Below, piece after piece: positions 12,765-15,181 of a stretch of 15,181 bases of DNA (its first letter is position 1; every line of letters begins with the position of its first letter). The DNA comes from Alphaproteobacteria bacterium. Lineage in GTDB: Bacteria > Pseudomonadota > Alphaproteobacteria > Sphingomonadales > Sphingomonadaceae. The notes under the pieces were generated by a model. That model was not told where the DNA came from. It worked only from the letters and a program-made list of their open reading frames with translations, and did not search any database. Location: positions 1 through 15,181 of the forward strand of contig JAHJSJ010000116.1 of NCBI GenBank assembly GCA_018830415.1, read 5' to 3'. The position numbers were made by a program, and so were the translations under genes.

Positions 12765-14480
12765 ATGCCCACCCCACTGGATAATGCGCTTGAAGCGATC
12801 GTTACCGGCCTGACCGCACCGGGCCAGCCGTTTGCCACCGCGCCATTTGTGCGCGACGGCGTGGAAATGCCCGCTTTTGTCGCCGCTCCGCCGACGCTGG
12901 CGCATTATTTTGCGTATTTCTCCAATGAACACAAAGATGCACTGTTTCTCGTCGATGGCGATGTGCGGCTCAGCTTTGGCGATACCTATGCGGCGGCCAC
13001 CTGCGTGGCGGAAAGTCTGGTGCACGATCACGGGATCGAAAAGGGCGACCGGGTGGGTATCGCCGCGCGCAATTCGGCCAACTGGATCATCGCCTATATG
13101 GGGATCATCATGGCGGGCGGCTGCGCGACGCTGCTCAATGGCTTTTCGTCGGGAGAAGAGCTCGCCTACGCGATCGATCTGGCCGAATGCAAACTGGTGT
13201 TGGCTGATGAAGGCCGCGCCGCACGGCTAGAAGGGCGCGATCATCCGGCTGCGCTCGCGCTGTTCACTCACAGCAATCAGCCCGCACAAGGGCTTGCGCA
13301 GATCTGGCGCGTGCCCGAAGGCACCAGCGCGGCGATGGCGGTGCTCGGCACGCTTGGACCCGACGACATGGCCACCATCCTCTACACCTCGGGTTCGACC
13401 GGCAAATCGAAGGGTGCGTGGTCGGATCATCGCGGCGTTGTCAACGCCATCATGAACTATGTCTGCCAAAGCGCGATGGCCAAGGTGCATCTGGAAAGCC
13501 AGGGCGACGTGTTGAGCGATCAGCCCTGCGCACTGGTCGCGGTGCCGCTGTTCCACGTGACGGGCGAAGTACCGCTGATGCTGCAAAGCTTCGCGATCGG
13601 GCGCAAGCTGGTGCTGATGCCCAAATGGGACGCAGGGCTAGCGATCCGGCTGATGGCAGAGGAAAAGGTGTCCTATTTCGTCGGCGTGCCGTTGATGAGC
13701 TACGAAATCGCCAATCACCCCGACCGCGAAAATTACGACCTGTCGGCATGCAAGAGCTTTGCCGCAGGCGGCGCGCCGCGTCCGGTCGAACACGTCACCC
13801 GGATCAAGGAAGCCTTCCCCGGTGCCTTCCCGCTGCTGGGTTATGGCCTGACCGAAACCAACGCCATCGGGTGCGGCAATTTCAACGAGAACTATCTCGC
13901 CAAGCCGGGTTCGACCGGGCGTCCGTCAAAACCGCTGGTCGATCTGCGCATTCTGGATGATGCCGGCAATGAACTTGCCAATGGTGAAGTGGGCGAGGTC
14001 TGCATCCGATCGGTCGCCAATTTCCGCGGCTACTGGAAGAATGACGAGGCGACCGCGGCGGCCTTTACCGACAACGGCTTCTTCCGCACCGGCGATCTGG
14101 GCTATCTCGACGCGGACGATTACCTGTTCATCGTTGACCGCAAGAAAGACATCATCATCCGCGGCGGCGAGAATATCACCTGCATCGAGGTGGAAGACGC
14201 GATCTATGCGCATGATGATGTCGGCGAATGTTCGGTATTCGGCCTGCCCGATGAACGCTTTGGCGAAGTCCCGGCGGCGGTGTACCGGATGAAGGGCGGC
14301 CACGCCGCGATCACCCCCGGACAACTGCGCGCCTTCCTGCTCGAACGGATCGCGCCGTTCAAGGTGCCGCTCGAACATCAGATCTGGATCACTGACGAGG
14401 CGCTGCCCCGGCTCGGCACGCAGAAGATCGACAAGCGCGCAGTCAAGGCGCGTTATACCAATGCCACGGCGACGGCCTGA
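12765..14480 (+). CDS. AMP-forming acyl-CoA synthetase-like enzyme (class I adenylate-forming)
   Basis: 571-residue ANL-superfamily enzyme that activates a carboxylic acid as acyl-AMP and then most likely loads it on CoA. Motifs in order: phosphate-binding loop YTSGSTGKSKG (207-217), PLFHVTGE (261-268), A5 YGLTETN (360-366), TGDLGYLDADDYLFIVDRKKDIIIRGGENI (442-471; D444 binds the ribose, R459 follows), and A10 LGTQKIDKRAV with the catalytic Lys at K554. A10 reads GTQK rather than the more common TGK, but the Lys is kept. An N-terminal segment of about 45 residues precedes the domain. The start at 12765 is fixed by a strong RBS. The acid substrate (fatty, aryl or other) cannot be read from sequence, and neighbours do not help: lgt is divergent and glnD follows after 66 bases. 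Confidence 0.88.
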   Translation: MPTPLDNALEAIVTGLTAPGQPFATAPFVRDGVEMPAFVAAPPTLAHYFAYFSNEHKDALFLVDGDVRLSFGDTYAAATCVAESLVHDHGIEKGDRVGIAARNSANWIIAYMGIIMAGGCATLLNGFSSGEELAYAIDLAECKLVLADEGRAARLEGRDHPAALALFTHSNQPAQGLAQIWRVPEGTSAAMAVLGTLGPDDMATILYTSGSTGKSKGAWSDHRGVVNAIMNYVCQSAMAKVHLESQGDVLSDQPCALVAVPLFHVTGEVPLMLQSFAIGRKLVLMPKWDAGLAIRLMAEEKVSYFVGVPLMSYEIANHPDRENYDLSACKSFAAGGAPRPVEHVTRIKEAFPGAFPLLGYGLTETNAIGCGNFNENYLAKPGSTGRPSKPLVDLRILDDAGNELANGEVGEVCIRSVANFRGYWKNDEATAAAFTDNGFFRTGDLGYLDADDYLFIVDRKKDIIIRGGENITCIEVEDAIYAHDDVGECSVFGLPDERFGEVPAAVYRMKGGHAAITPGQLRAFLLERIAPFKVPLEHQIWITDEALPRLGTQKIDKRAVKARYTNATATA

Positions 14481-14546
14481 TCCGCTGATCTGTGCGGGTC
14501 GCATTACCAAACGCCGGGTCGGCGGGCTGATGCGGAGCGACTTGGC

Positions 14547-15181
14547 ATGAAGCCCCGGCGCGTCCCCGATCAGCGCGCGATCATTGACCGGCGTGCTCTG
14601 GCAGAGCAGGTCGCCGCGCTGTTTGCGGTGGGCGGCGAGGGCGCGCGCGGCGATATCGTCAAGGCGCTGCGCCGCGCGCTTGACGATGGCCGCGCCGAAC
14701 TCGTGCGCAGACTGGCGGAAGCGCCATCGGCGGGGCACGATGTCACCAGCGGCTATTCCTTCCTGACCGATCAACTGCTGCGGGTGATCCACGATCACGT
14801 CACCACGCATCTTTACCCCGTCCCCAATCGCACTGCGGCCGAACGTCTCGCGATTCTGGCGGTGGGCGGATACGGGCGCGCCGAAATGGCGCCGCATTCG
14901 GATATCGACATCGCCTTCATCACCCCGATGCGCCGTTCGCCGTGGTGCGAACAGGTGATCGAGGCGATGCTGTATCTGCTGTGGGATCTGGGCCTGAAAG
15001 TCGGCCATTCGAGCCGCACGGTGGCCGATACGATGCGGATGGCGAAGGATGATCTCACCATCTGCACCGCGCTGCTCGAAGGGCGGTTGGTGTGGGGTGA
15101 TCAGGTGCTTTACGAAGAACTGCGCACGCGGTTCTGGGGTGAGGTCGTCAAAGGCAGCGAACGCCAGTTCCTCACCCAGAA
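14547..15181 (+). CDS. glnD: [protein-PII] uridylyltransferase/uridylyl-removing enzyme, 5' part
   Basis: First 211 complete codons of GlnD, cut by the window end. GlnD is the nitrogen-status sensor that uridylylates PII proteins when glutamine is low and removes UMP when it is high. The nucleotidyltransferase signature is clear: AVGGYGRAEMAPHSDIDIAF (105-124), with the GG of the motif and the metal-binding Asp pair D119/D121. The stretch GLKVGHSSRTVADTMRMAKDDLTICTALLEGR that follows is also typical of GlnD. The ATG at 14547 has GGAG nine bases upstream. The HD and ACT domains expected downstream lie outside the window. The gene follows the synthetase gene by 66 bases on the same strand, with no visible terminator between them. 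Confidence 0.95.
   Translation, partial: MKPRRVPDQRAIIDRRALAEQVAALFAVGGEGARGDIVKALRRALDDGRAELVRRLAEAPSAGHDVTSGYSFLTDQLLRVIHDHVTTHLYPVPNRTAAERLAILAVGGYGRAEMAPHSDIDIAFITPMRRSPWCEQVIEAMLYLLWDLGLKVGHSSRTVADTMRMAKDDLTICTALLEGRLVWGDQVLYEELRTRFWGEVVKGSERQFLTQ

Overview
The window looks like a chromosomal segment of a high-GC alphaproteobacterium, most likely from the Sphingomonadales/Erythrobacteraceae. That placement is an inference. It rests on the GC-rich coding sequence, the lgt plus NDUFAF7/MidA-type methyltransferase pairing, the leucine-catabolism cluster and the short palindromic repeats. Most genes are ordinary housekeeping or catabolic genes. I see no rRNA, tRNA, CRISPR array, transposase or phage gene.

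Layout. Positions 2-1542 (+): the 3' part of an AI-2E/PerM-type membrane protein gene, then an M50-type membrane metallopeptidase. They converge on a minus-strand block across a short hairpin region (1543-1612). Positions 1613-7279 (-), in transcription order from the right: isovaleryl-CoA dehydrogenase, a translationally coupled 93-residue protein, a PhnA/YjdM-type protein, the carboxyltransferase (beta) subunit of methylcrotonyl-CoA carboxylase (MCC), a low-GC gene of unknown function coupled to it, a PlsC-like acyltransferase and a TetR regulator. Isovaleryl-CoA dehydrogenase and MCC are consecutive steps of leucine degradation. The biotin-carrying MCC alpha subunit is not in the window. 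Positions 7394-9714 (+): an ABC importer of the osmoprotectant/quaternary-amine type in two overlapping genes, an ATPase and a permease fused to its substrate-binding domain. It is divergent from the dehydrogenase gene. Positions 9736-12569 (-): lgt (prolipoprotein diacylglyceryl transferase), followed by a MidA/NDUFAF7-family methyltransferase. Positions 12765-15181 (+): an acyl-CoA synthetase-like enzyme and the 5' part of glnD.

Most notable points. (1) The MidA-type methyltransferase carries an N-terminal extension with about 274 consecutive residues lacking Pro and Gly, made almost only of Ala, Lys, Arg, Glu and Gln. It resembles the long helix of TolA and is fused in frame to an apparently intact methyltransferase domain. 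(2) mccB contains an in-frame palindromic repeat element in the linker between its two crotonase-fold halves. (3) A second, different REP-like doublet lies just upstream of mccB. Its two hairpins show compensatory base changes, and its edge touches the mccB ribosome binding site. (4) Directly behind mccB, two bases after its stop, sits a gene of clearly lower GC encoding a protein I cannot place with confidence.

I found no convincing complete new defence, mobile or regulatory system. The methyltransferase fusion and the low-GC gene behind mccB are the best leads.
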